NCBI GenBank assembly: GCA_014376915.1
Contig: JACMQP010000672.1
Span: 1-18,484, forward strand
DNA from: Ramlibacter sp.
GTDB lineage: Bacteria > Pseudomonadota > Gammaproteobacteria > Burkholderiales > Burkholderiaceae
Reading direction: 5' to 3'
Length of the DNA: 18,484 nt
Numbering within the stretch: position 1 is the stretch's first letter; every line of letters starts with the position of its first letter. The notes below the pieces were generated by a model that worked only from the letters and a program-made list of their open reading frames with translations, was not told the origin of the DNA and ran no database searches. The position numbers and the translations under genes are program-made. Of this stretch, positions 1 through 7,859 are shown piece after piece.

Positions 1-311
1 ACTCTTTGCGCGAACACGCCCGCGCGCGCATGGCCAAGGGCGCTCTGACCAGCGTCGGTGCCTAGTTGCTGGCGCTTAAATTTAGCCGTTCCGACAAGTC
101 GAAGACCGACCAGGTCGGCATGGAGATGGCGGCGCGTGCCGGCTACGACCCGCGCGCCGCCGTCACGCCCTGGAAGAAGATGGGCCAGGCCAACAAGGCG
201 TCGCCGCCGCAATGGCTGTCGACGCATCCGTCGCGCCCGACCCGTATCGCCCAGCTGCAGAAGAACCTGCCCAAGGTGATGCTGCCGTACGAGAGTGCCG
301 GCAGGCGCTGA
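1..311 (+). pseudogene. Decayed M48-family metallopeptidase, C-terminal remnant (5' end outside window)
   Basis: The frame starting at base 3 reads SLREHARARMAKGALTSVGA and then meets a TAG at 63-65. The same frame continues LLALKFSRSD...GYDPRAAV...LSTHPSRPTRIAQLQ to a TGA at 309-311. LREHAR is what normally follows the HExxH zinc helix of M48 peptidases of the LoiP/YcaL type, and the ARAGYDPRA and STHPS..TRI blocks are typical of the family C-terminus. The usual ESEAD motif, whose first Glu is the third zinc ligand, reads KSKTD here. The stretch between LREHAR and LLALKFSRS also looks shorter than usual. A nonsense codon, a lost zinc ligand and a probable deletion argue for a pseudogene. A restart at TTG66 would give 81 residues without catalytic capacity. 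The HExxH part lies left of the window and could not be checked. Confidence 0.78.
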
Positions 312-317
312 CCCTTT

Positions 318-2009
318 TCAGTTGCCTTTTCTGCCCAGTCCCAGCGCGCTGGCCATCGCAGCCCAGGCCGTGGGGTTCAGGCGGTTCTGGACCGAGACGG
401 CCGAAGTGGCGTCCAGCTTGTTTTCGCGCGCCTGGTAGACCCAGTTGCCGGTGGCCACCGTCGGCGCGTTCTGCACTTCGGCATAGACCCGGTTATGGTT
501 CATCACATTCGGGGCATGGCCGGCGAGGCGCAGCACCCGCGCGCCGTGCACTGCGGCGATGGCGTAGGTGCCGGTTTCCTTTGCGACGCAGTTCGAGGCG
601 ACGGCTTGCGCGCTGTCCAGGTCGCATTCATAGAACTGCACAGTGCCCGACGTGGCATTGGTGGTGCCGGTGAAGGCGACCCGCAAGTTGCGGAAGTTGC
701 CGCTGCCCAGGCCCAGCGTCAGGCTGCCGCTGGGGCTGGGCAGGACCACCGCGCCGGCCGGCTTGGCGGCGATCAGCTGCTCCAGCGTCTGCGCCTCGCT
801 TTGCGGCCGGCCATCCGTGTTCAGGCTGTTGATGCTGACGGTTTGCGACAACGTCAGGCTGTGCCGGGCATTGATGGTGGCACCGGTTGGGAAAGTGCCT
901 GTGCCCAGCGCCGTGATGAGATTGGCCACGGCCGGCCCGTTGTTGATCACGTTGGTGGTCGGCTCCGCCTGCATTTCCGTCAAGACTGCCGTCATCGTCC
1001 GGCCGGCTACGCTCGTGGGCACGGTGAAGCCCACCGCTTCCGAACCACCGCAGTAGTTGCTGCGGCTCGGGGTGCCGGCGGTGCTGTCCCATGGCCCGTC
1101 GCAGCGGATCCAGCCCTTGGCGGTCAGGTAGGCGAAGTTGTAGAGCAGCGAATCGGCGGTGGCGCTGCCGCTGGTCTTGCCGACGCGCACGTCGAGGTTC
1201 CGCACGGGCGACAGCCCGGCAGCCTTGGCCAGGCGTTTGAACGTCCGGACGAAGTAGTTGTCGCCGTCGGTGTAGCGAAATGAAGCGAGGTCGCCTTCAG
1301 CTTCATCCAGCGCGGCCGACTGGTCGGCGACCCGCAGCGTCGCGCCTTCCTCCAGCGCGCTTCTGACCGCCTGCGCTATCCAACGCGCCGTGTCCTCCAC
1401 GTGGGCCGCGTTGGTCGCCGCGTTGGTCTGGTAGCTGTCGATCTCAGCCTGCGGCAGATTCAGTTGGGTCAAGACGTTGGCGCGGGCAACCGCTTCGGTC
1501 ATGCCATCGGCGACGCCCTTGGCGACGTGCGTCGTCAGCGGATTGATTTGCCCGGCCTTGCCAGGCACTTGCCGCAGGACATAGGGCTTTGCCGCATTAC
1601 CGACGCCCGGTTCGGCGGCGTCGATCGTGGTGGCAGCCTCTGTTGCGCCGCCGGGAACCATGGGTGCGATCAAGGCAGCGGCTGCCACCTGTGCGGCCGT
1701 GACCTTGGCCGAGTCGTAAGTGATGCTGTAAGCGCCGTCGGCGCCGGTGCGGGCGGAGGCGGGCTCGTCGGCATCGCATGCGGCGTTGGCGTTCAGGTCC
1801 ATGCAGACCAGGGCGTTGCGGATCGCCTGGTTGCCCATGACCGTGCCGGTCAGCGTGACCATGACGGGCGGCGGTGGGGTGACGACGACTGGCGGCGGGT
1901 CACTCGGCCCGGGCGTCGCATCGCCGCCCCCTCCGCCGCCGCAAGCGGCCAGCGTCAGGGTCAGCACCGTGGAGAGGGACAGGGCGAGGGGGTTGAGACG
2001 GAATTTCAT
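318..2009 (-). CDS. Putative outer-membrane lipoprotein of unknown function (563 aa)
   Basis: A type II signal peptide is evident: MKFRLNPLALS, a hydrophobic run, then lipobox LAAC with Cys23 as the lipidation site. A poly-Gly run and a Pro-rich linker (about residues 24-50) follow, as in many betaproteobacterial lipoproteins. Residues ~52-100 (GTVMGNQAIRNALVCMDLN...CDADEPA...TGADGAYSI) resemble a carboxypeptidase-regulatory/SdrD-B-like beta domain. The remaining ~450 residues, with a few Cys (e.g. RCDGPWD, SNYCGG, YECDLD, SNCVAKE), match nothing I recognise. The start at 2009 is chosen because GGAGG sits 5 nt upstream; the frame stays open to 2222 but that extension has no ribosome site and no signal peptide. 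The gene ends 6 bp from the M48 remnant and is divergent from the multidomain oxidase gene. Function unknown; surface or periplasmic location is inferred. Confidence 0.85.
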   Translation of the reverse strand: MKFRLNPLALSLSTVLTLTLAACGGGGGGDATPGPSDPPPVVVTPPPPVMVTLTGTVMGNQAIRNALVCMDLNANAACDADEPASARTGADGAYSITYDSAKVTAAQVAAAALIAPMVPGGATEAATTIDAAEPGVGNAAKPYVLRQVPGKAGQINPLTTHVAKGVADGMTEAVARANVLTQLNLPQAEIDSYQTNAATNAAHVEDTARWIAQAVRSALEEGATLRVADQSAALDEAEGDLASFRYTDGDNYFVRTFKRLAKAAGLSPVRNLDVRVGKTSGSATADSLLYNFAYLTAKGWIRCDGPWDSTAGTPSRSNYCGGSEAVGFTVPTSVAGRTMTAVLTEMQAEPTTNVINNGPAVANLITALGTGTFPTGATINARHSLTLSQTVSINSLNTDGRPQSEAQTLEQLIAAKPAGAVVLPSPSGSLTLGLGSGNFRNLRVAFTGTTNATSGTVQFYECDLDSAQAVASNCVAKETGTYAIAAVHGARVLRLAGHAPNVMNHNRVYAEVQNAPTVATGNWVYQARENKLDATSAVSVQNRLNPTAWAAMASALGLGRKGN

Positions 2010-2014
2010 GGGGA

Positions 2015-2019
2015 CCTCC
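2015..2019 (-). promoter_or_regulatory. Ribosome binding site deciding the lipoprotein start
   Basis: On the minus strand the sequence reads GGAGG, 5 nt before the ATG at 2009. It selects this start over in-frame starts up to 2222 and puts the lipoprotein signal peptide at the N-terminus. Confidence 0.8.
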
Positions 2020-2099
2020 GGAGAGAGAGAAGAATGGTTTAAGAGTCGGGCCTCGACACCTGCGTGCAACCATCGGTATGGCTGCTGCGCGGGTGAGAA

Positions 2100-2144
2100 C
2101 ACTCTCCGGGTTTCTTTTGGAGCGGGCATGTCCAAAATCTGGGA
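2100..2144 (-). promoter_or_regulatory. Conserved upstream element, copy 1 (shared with 14470-14514)
   Basis: This 45-bp stretch aligns without gaps to 14470-14514 at 29 of 45 positions. Its near edge is exactly 91 bp from the start of the downstream lipoprotein gene, the same distance as in the other copy. On the minus strand the shared core is TC-CAGAT---GGA-ATGCCCG, followed after a variable stretch by GAGAGTG. It may be an operator or promoter, or a dispersed repeat carried by both lipoprotein leaders. No convincing -35/-10 pair was found inside it. Confidence 0.5.
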
Positions 2145-2261
2145 CGCTTCAGACCGCAGTCTCGCCAAAGTTGGGTATGACGCTAGCGCTCGTCGACAGC
2201 ACCATGCGAATTCATTGGCCACATTCCGGCTCCTTGCAGGGGAGCCTTCCCTTCATCTCCC

Positions 2262-2267
2262 AAGGAG
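2262..2267 (+). promoter_or_regulatory. Ribosome binding site of the DyP-P450-SGNH gene
   Basis: AAGGAG lies 5 nt before the ATG at 2273. It selects this start over upstream in-frame codons such as 2078, which lack a ribosome site and would overlap the conserved upstream element. Confidence 0.8.
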
Positions 2268-2272
2268 CTTTC

Positions 2273-5200
2273 ATGCTGAGAGACGTTATCGTGAAGGGCC
2301 GGACCCTCGGTGGCAGTTCGGACCTCACCTTGCTCGCGCCGATCAAGCCGGGGTTCGTCGAATCGCTTGAGTCCGTCACGTACAAGACGCGCGTCAAGCG
2401 TGTGCTAGAAACACTGCATGCGGCCCGAAAGTCTTCGCACGAGCACGCATTGGCGCGCCTGCTGTCGGATGCAGTGGAGCGTGTCGGCGCGATCCAGTCA
2501 GTGCGGGTCGCGGTCCTCGAGCCGGAAGACAAGGTGATGCTGGTCGTCACCTTCGACGGCAGCTGGGACTCATATATCCGCGTGCTGTGGGACAAGGTGG
2601 GAACGCTACTGGACCTGATTTTCTGCGGCACGGTCGACTATGTGACCTCGCGCGACCATACGTTTGAGGAATGGGCCGAGTGGGCGGCACGCGTGCAGAT
2701 CGAGTCCGGATTCTTTTATGGCCCTCCGGATTCAACGGCGCGCGACATGCTTTATCACCGGCAGATCGAACGGACGAGGCAACGCGGCCTGGGGACCGAG
2801 CTTCAGGAATTGCGTTCCGTGCTGCCTTCGGCAGAGCAGGCTGTGGATGTCTTGACCCGGGGGGACCCGATTCGCCATCCAGACGATTCGCCAGCCGAGG
2901 CATCGCGGCCGCGCATGGGATATGAACGACTGCGAACCGGATTCCAGGCCTTGGCTGCGCTCTATCGGCTCACCGACCTTTTTCGGCCGGGCACTGTGGA
3001 CGGCCCGGTCTTGCGGTTCGCTTCAATTCGCCTTTTGCGGGAATTCGTGGTCATGTGGAATGCCCGTTTCGCGCAAGGTGATTTCGACGACGCACGCGGC
3101 ACCAGCGAAGGCGGTTCGGGACGGTTCAAGCGTCAGCTGGACTGGCTTCTGCCGGAAAGTGAATGGCCGATCGAGCTGGGTCGGACCGTCCCGACATTTG
3201 AGTCGCTGACTGACGAAATCGCTGCGGATGTGCAAGGTGGAATTCTGCAGTCCTACGCCAATGTCACACACGGCGTGGTGCTGATGTTCACTTTTGAGAA
3301 TGCCGTGGCCGCAAGCCGGTTCCTGGCATTGACAGAAAGCCGGATTACGAGCCACCGGGATGCGACGGGGAAAGTCGACGTGTTCCGCAACCTCGCCCTG
3401 ACCTTGGCAGGCTTGCGCGCTTGCGGATTGTCCGAAGAGGACATCGACTTGTTTCCTGAAGATTTCCGTCAGGGAATGGCTGAGCGCGCCGGCCTGCTCG
3501 GAGATGTCCGGAGCAATCATCCTCGACGGTGGCGCCTGCCTAAGCGGTACGACGCTGCCGGGAGCCCCGACTCGGATGCGGTCGAACTCGCAACTGTCCA
3601 CGCTGTCCTGCAATTGCGATGTGCCGCACCAGGGGAAGAGGCGCTCAAGACAGTTGACGTCGCGGAAGCCGCTCACCCGCTGCGGGCGGAAGTCGAACAC
3701 TGGAGCGGACATGGAGACGCGGGTATTCACCTGCTGGCTGTTCAATCCTTGAAACGACAGGTTCGGCAGCAGGACGGCCAACCCGTGGTTGTAGAGCATT
3801 TCGGGTACGCGGATGGAGGCAGCGATCCCGAGATCGACGTCAGCGCGGAAGAGGACAAGCGCGTCCATTTCGGCGAATTCGTGCTCGGGCACAGCAACGC
3901 GGCGGACACTATGGATGACGAAGTTGCGGCGGCGTCTTCGGAGGTCACGAAGGCACGCCTGGGCTGGACGAATAACGGCAGTTTTCTGGTGATGCGCAAG
4001 TACCGCCAGTACGTTGAACGACTTGAGACTGCGGTCAAGCAGGCGGTGGACGACATGGCGCCCAAGCCTGCGGATGCCGAAGCGTGCATCGATGAGGTGT
4101 ACGCCAAACTCATGGGGCGCGACCGACGCGGACGGCCCGTCATTCCTACTGCGCCGACCAGTGACCTCAACGATTTCGACTATGAGGGTGACCCCCAAGG
4201 CCAGGCTTGTCCGCTGCACGCCCACATCCGACGTGCGAATCCCAGGCTCAACGCCGGCACCATGGCCCGGCCACCCAGGCTGATGCGGCGTAGCATGCCT
4301 TACGGGCCTGGCGCGGATGCCGGGGAAGCGGATCGCGGTCTGCTGTTTATGGCTTACAACGCCAGTTTCAGCGAGCAGTTCGAGGTCGTTCAGCGCTGGC
4401 TGGCCGGCGGAAACAGCACTGGCGCTTCCTCAGGTCAGAGTTGCCCCATTGTCGGTGTGCCAGAAAATGGCTTCCCGCGACATTTTCGATTCGAACGTGA
4501 TGACCACACGATTGTGAACGTCGAACTCGATGGCATTGCTCCACTGTTCGAAGAGCCGGAGCCGATCACCCGCCTTGAATGGGGGATGTACCTGTTTTCT
4601 CCATCGCTCACGGCGTTGCGTCGCCTAAACCGCACTGCGCTTGCGTCGGCTTGCGGGAAGCCAACGCAGGCCGTGCCTTGGCGCGTGGCGAAGGGCCGGA
4701 AAATGATCGCGGGGCTGAAAGATCTGGAAGTCACCGAAGGTGCGTCTGCTGCCGTGGCGGCGTGGAAAGCCGCGATCGAGGACCTTGAATCCATTGATCG
4801 CCTGGACAGTGCCGCACTCTGGGCGGCCATCAGGGAAGATCATGGTGGCCTCCTGCGCACGCCCTACGGCGTGCTGGTGGCCCGTCGAGAGTTGATTTCC
4901 CAGGTGTTCCTGGACAAGCAAGAGCGTTATTCAGTGAGTGGGCAGATGGAGCGCATGCGTCAAAGCATTGGCGAAATCTCACTCGGGAACGACGCGGGGC
5001 GGGAATACGATGATGCATCCATCCCGATCAATGAAGCCATCTCGCAGCTCGATCCGCAGGAAGTGTTCGACTTGGCGCGAAATGCTGCCGACCGCAAGAT
5101 CTGCAAGATCTTGCATGAAGCGAATAAGCAAGCGGCTGAGGTTGGAAACGCGCATCACGAGGTTGGCTTCGACGCTCGCGAGGTTGTCGACGAGGTCCTC

Positions 5201-7027
5201 GCCGATCTGTGCGAAGCATGGTTCGGTCTGCAGGGCAGCGACCATTTCCGCAGGGGCAGTACGGACTGGGCCTGGACAACAGACCAACCGCCTCTGTACC
5301 CGGGTCACTTTACGGCCTTGTCTCGCTACATGTTCCAGCCAAACCCCGGGGCAACTCCGGTGGAGCTGGGGCAAAGTTATGGCCGGTCCCTTCGCAGTGC
5401 CATGCTGCGATTTGTTCAGGACCATCGAAGCGGCAACAGCATTCCGCGCAATCCTCAAGGCCGGGACGCGCCGATTGCAGCGGCGACCTTCAATCACCGG
5501 CGATTTGGGTCGGACGACGTGTTCGTCGCCCGAACCATGGTCGGCGTCTTGATGGGGTTCACTCCGACCATCATCGGGGCCGTATTGAATGTGCTGAGAG
5601 AGTGGCACCGGGATGGGACGTTCTGGAGCCTGCGTACTCGATGCGCCACCACGCCCATCGGCGACATCCGGGATGCGTCCGACCTGATCCACGCGCCGAT
5701 GGCCGCCGCTGCACAGATGCGACCGATGCCGCAGATCGGCTGGAGAACTGCTCGCAAGAGCCATCGGCTCGGTACTCCCGGACAGCATGTATTGGATATT
5801 GAAGTCGGCGATAAGATCGTCATGGCCGTCGTTTCCGGCACCCAGGAGTCGTTGGCCCAGGGCCAGCCGGACGGGCGCTTGATGTTCGGTGGGGATCGGG
5901 AGATGACGCCCCATCCGACCCACGCGTGCCCCGGTTATCACGCTGGGATCGCTGCGATGCTGGGGACACTGACGGCCTTGATCTCGCGCCCGGAGAATCT
6001 GCGGCCCGGTGTTTCGCCATTGACATTCGAGGTTCGCAGCAAGACGTTGTTCGAACGTTCGGACGCTGTGAAGAACCTCGACGTTGAGGCACTCGAACGG
6101 CAACAGCTCGAGCTTGAGACGTGTATCGCGTTCGCGGACGTGGTGGAGGGCACTCCCGAGCAGGCCTTTGGATCCAAGGGATTGATCCTGGCGTGGGGAG
6201 ATTCCTGGCTCGACTACCGGGAGTTCATTCAAAACACAGACATCACCAACTGCCTGCACAGGCTGGGTTACGTGGTCAACGAGGGAAGGGATGAGGGCGA
6301 TCGTTTCTGCAATTACCAGGCGTGGTTGATGCTCCAGACAATGGCGGCAGACATCCGGCCGCCGGCAAAGGAGGGAGAGCCGCAGAAAGAAGGACCCAAG
6401 GAGTTCCTGAAGTACATCGACCGAAAACTCAAGGGCAATCCGCGAGCCATCCTGCTTTCGGGAGGAGGCAACGACTCAGTCGAGGGCGTACTCAAGGGTC
6501 TGCTTGAACCCAGGCAACCAGACCTCGATCCCGTCAATTCGAAGCGACTGGAGAGCCATGTGGCGCAATTGCTGGGGTTCTACGTCACGATCGTCGAAGA
6601 GATCTGGAAACGGGTCGAAGCCCGGGGGATACCGATCCTGGTGCACGGTTATGACTATCCTGTGCCGTTCTACGATGTGTTCGCAAACACGTTTGGTCGG
6701 AGAAAGTGGCTGCAGGAGCCATTCCTGGACCGCGGTTACAAGGACCCTCAGACTCCTGACCTGGTCGATCTCAAGTTGGCCATTCCGGCAATGGTGACCG
6801 TCATCGACGCATTGAACAAGATGCTGAAGGACGAATTGACGAAGGGCCGGTCCTACGTCAAGTACGTGGACCTCAGGGGCACCATGAAGCCGCAGTGGGA
6901 ACATAACGACGAGAGCGGGTGGAGGGACAATTTGCATCCGAACGCGACGGGATTCGGGCTGGTTGCGGGAAAGATCGCCGGGGCCGTCGAAATCTACGCT
7001 TCCGTCCCCAACCCGCCGGTCGTCTGA
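2273..7027 (+). CDS. Three-domain oxidase: DyP-type peroxidase - cytochrome P450-like - SGNH/GDSL hydrolase (1584 aa)
   Basis: Residues 1-300 carry a ferredoxin-like segment (VVTFDGSWDSYI) of the kind found beside DyP modules. Residues ~319-783 form a DyP peroxidase: start DVQGGILQSYA, GxxDG as GYADG (catalytic Asp514), GEFVLG, then CPLHAHIRRANPR with proximal His651 and, 21 residues on as in fungal DyP, Arg672 in LMRRSMPYG. Residues ~846-1255 look P450-like: GLLRTPYGVLVARREL, a putative I-helix LMGFTPT (~1093-1099) and HPTHACPGYHAG with thiolate Cys1219. The I-helix acid/alcohol pair is absent and ExxR reads AQMR (Ala1147, Arg1150). Residues ~1300-1584 are an SGNH hydrolase: GDSW (Ser1311), GGGND (Asn1400), DNLHP (Asp1552, His1555). 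There is no signal peptide or membrane segment, so it is probably cytoplasmic. The GST gene follows 25 bp downstream. By eye its GC is lower than its neighbours'. Domain identities come from motifs; the substrate is unknown. Confidence 0.85.
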   Translation: MLRDVIVKGRTLGGSSDLTLLAPIKPGFVESLESVTYKTRVKRVLETLHAARKSSHEHALARLLSDAVERVGAIQSVRVAVLEPEDKVMLVVTFDGSWDSYIRVLWDKVGTLLDLIFCGTVDYVTSRDHTFEEWAEWAARVQIESGFFYGPPDSTARDMLYHRQIERTRQRGLGTELQELRSVLPSAEQAVDVLTRGDPIRHPDDSPAEASRPRMGYERLRTGFQALAALYRLTDLFRPGTVDGPVLRFASIRLLREFVVMWNARFAQGDFDDARGTSEGGSGRFKRQLDWLLPESEWPIELGRTVPTFESLTDEIAADVQGGILQSYANVTHGVVLMFTFENAVAASRFLALTESRITSHRDATGKVDVFRNLALTLAGLRACGLSEEDIDLFPEDFRQGMAERAGLLGDVRSNHPRRWRLPKRYDAAGSPDSDAVELATVHAVLQLRCAAPGEEALKTVDVAEAAHPLRAEVEHWSGHGDAGIHLLAVQSLKRQVRQQDGQPVVVEHFGYADGGSDPEIDVSAEEDKRVHFGEFVLGHSNAADTMDDEVAAASSEVTKARLGWTNNGSFLVMRKYRQYVERLETAVKQAVDDMAPKPADAEACIDEVYAKLMGRDRRGRPVIPTAPTSDLNDFDYEGDPQGQACPLHAHIRRANPRLNAGTMARPPRLMRRSMPYGPGADAGEADRGLLFMAYNASFSEQFEVVQRWLAGGNSTGASSGQSCPIVGVPENGFPRHFRFERDDHTIVNVELDGIAPLFEEPEPITRLEWGMYLFSPSLTALRRLNRTALASACGKPTQAVPWRVAKGRKMIAGLKDLEVTEGASAAVAAWKAAIEDLESIDRLDSAALWAAIREDHGGLLRTPYGVLVARRELISQVFLDKQERYSVSGQMERMRQSIGEISLGNDAGREYDDASIPINEAISQLDPQEVFDLARNAADRKICKILHEANKQAAEVGNAHHEVGFDAREVVDEVLADLCEAWFGLQGSDHFRRGSTDWAWTTDQPPLYPGHFTALSRYMFQPNPGATPVELGQSYGRSLRSAMLRFVQDHRSGNSIPRNPQGRDAPIAAATFNHRRFGSDDVFVARTMVGVLMGFTPTIIGAVLNVLREWHRDGTFWSLRTRCATTPIGDIRDASDLIHAPMAAAAQMRPMPQIGWRTARKSHRLGTPGQHVLDIEVGDKIVMAVVSGTQESLAQGQPDGRLMFGGDREMTPHPTHACPGYHAGIAAMLGTLTALISRPENLRPGVSPLTFEVRSKTLFERSDAVKNLDVEALERQQLELETCIAFADVVEGTPEQAFGSKGLILAWGDSWLDYREFIQNTDITNCLHRLGYVVNEGRDEGDRFCNYQAWLMLQTMAADIRPPAKEGEPQKEGPKEFLKYIDRKLKGNPRAILLSGGGNDSVEGVLKGLLEPRQPDLDPVNSKRLESHVAQLLGFYVTIVEEIWKRVEARGIPILVHGYDYPVPFYDVFANTFGRRKWLQEPFLDRGYKDPQTPDLVDLKLAIPAMVTVIDALNKMLKDELTKGRSYVKYVDLRGTMKPQWEHNDESGWRDNLHPNATGFGLVAGKIAGAVEIYASVPNPPVV

Positions 7028-7052
7028 ACATGAATTGCTGGTGAGGGCAACC

Positions 7053-7850
7053 ATGAGCCTGTCCCTGTGCTACAGCCCCCTGAGTCCCTTCTGCCGCAAG
7101 GTGCGGATGGCGATGGACTACAAGCAACTCGCGTTCGCGCTGGTAGAAGCCGATCGGGTCGAGAACCTGCCGGTGTGGAGCCCCCGGGCTGAAGTCCCGA
7201 TCCTGATCCACGGCGACACGGTGGTTTGCAACTCGGCCGACGTCCTCGGGTACCTCGATCGCTGCTACGCGAACTTCGCTCTGTATCCGGCTGATCCTCG
7301 CAATTACGCGGAAGTACGAAACTGGGAGCGCAGCGCCGATACGCAGCTCGATGCGATCGTCTCGGTCATCGGCAACTGGCAGTTTGCCGATCTGCCGCCG
7401 ATGCCGCCGGGGCTGATGGACGCCGCGCGCCGGGATATCGGTGTCATCTACGATCAGCTCCAACTCAAGCTCTTTGCATCCGAGTTCATCTGCGGAAAGA
7501 TCAGCGCGGCGGACTTTGCGACATATCCGCACGTTGCCTCGGGCGCCGCGGTCGGCCTCAGGTTCGATGCGCAACGCCATCCCGACGTCCAGAGGTGGAT
7601 GCGGACGATGCGAGCCCGTCCGGAAGGCCAGATCGATACTGCTGCCGCGCAGGAATGGTGGGCGCACCGCGAATCCAGGGGAGTCGACACCGGACGCATC
7701 AACTGGGGGACGTACCGGCTTGAATGGCTGCTGGCCAATGGCCACGCGGACTGGTTTGCCGGCCAGGTTCAGCAGGACAAGGTGCTTTGGTCCACCGGCC
7801 CGAGCAACAACGCCCTCAACAGCCCCATCGCGCCGGGGTGGGCGCGTTAA
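7053..7850 (+). CDS. Glutathione S-transferase family protein (265 aa)
   Basis: The N-terminal thioredoxin-like GST domain is recognisable: beta-strand LSLCYSPLSPFCRKVRM with a candidate catalytic Ser11/Cys14 (S-P-F-C), the cis-proline motif EVPIL (Pro49) and NSADVLGYLD (Ser61), which usually binds the glutathione gamma-glutamyl group. The C-terminal helical domain contains ISAADFATYPH (150-160), matching the conserved helix-capping motif. About 60 residues beyond ~205 exceed the usual length and form a Trp-rich tail. The ATG at 7053 follows GAGGG and lies 25 bp after the stop of the multidomain oxidase gene, so the two are probably one transcript. A role in conjugating or isomerising an electrophilic or hydroperoxide product of that enzyme is inference from context. 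The gene converges on the cyclase gene, leaving 9 bp. Confidence 0.85.
   Translation: MSLSLCYSPLSPFCRKVRMAMDYKQLAFALVEADRVENLPVWSPRAEVPILIHGDTVVCNSADVLGYLDRCYANFALYPADPRNYAEVRNWERSADTQLDAIVSVIGNWQFADLPPMPPGLMDAARRDIGVIYDQLQLKLFASEFICGKISAADFATYPHVASGAAVGLRFDAQRHPDVQRWMRTMRARPEGQIDTAAAQEWWAHRESRGVDTGRINWGTYRLEWLLANGHADWFAGQVQQDKVLWSTGPSNNALNSPIAPGWAR
7829..7846. terminator. GC-rich hairpin at the GST/cyclase convergence (weak terminator candidate)
   Basis: CGCGCC and GGCGCG form a perfect 6-bp stem around a 6-nt loop, covering the last codons of the GST gene just before its TAA. The following bases (TTAACCTGGTTTG) are only moderately T-rich, so intrinsic termination is possible on the plus strand and unlikely on the minus strand. 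Confidence 0.28.
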
Positions 7851-7859
7851 CCTGGTTTG

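Noticed and set aside
282..304. Hairpin CTGCCG/CGGCAG near the end of the M48 remnant
   Set aside because: The loop is 11 nt, the stem is inside coding-like sequence and no T-run follows on either strand.
2010..2222. N-terminal extension of the 563-residue lipoprotein to a start at 2222
   Set aside because: It would bury the lipoprotein signal peptide, has no ribosome site, and GGAGG stands right before 2009.
2078..2272. N-terminal extension of the fusion oxidase to a start at 2078
   Set aside because: No ribosome site upstream; AAGGAG precedes the ATG at 2273; the stretch covers the conserved upstream element.
3023..4225. Long open frame (400 codons) on the minus strand inside the fusion oxidase gene
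   Set aside because: It is antisense to the DyP domain, whose motifs (GxxDG, HIRRANPR) are unmistakable, and its own translation shows no family features.
4979..6259. Long open frame (426 codons) on the minus strand inside the fusion oxidase gene
   Set aside because: Antisense to the P450-like domain; no recognisable motifs; expected by-product of high GC.
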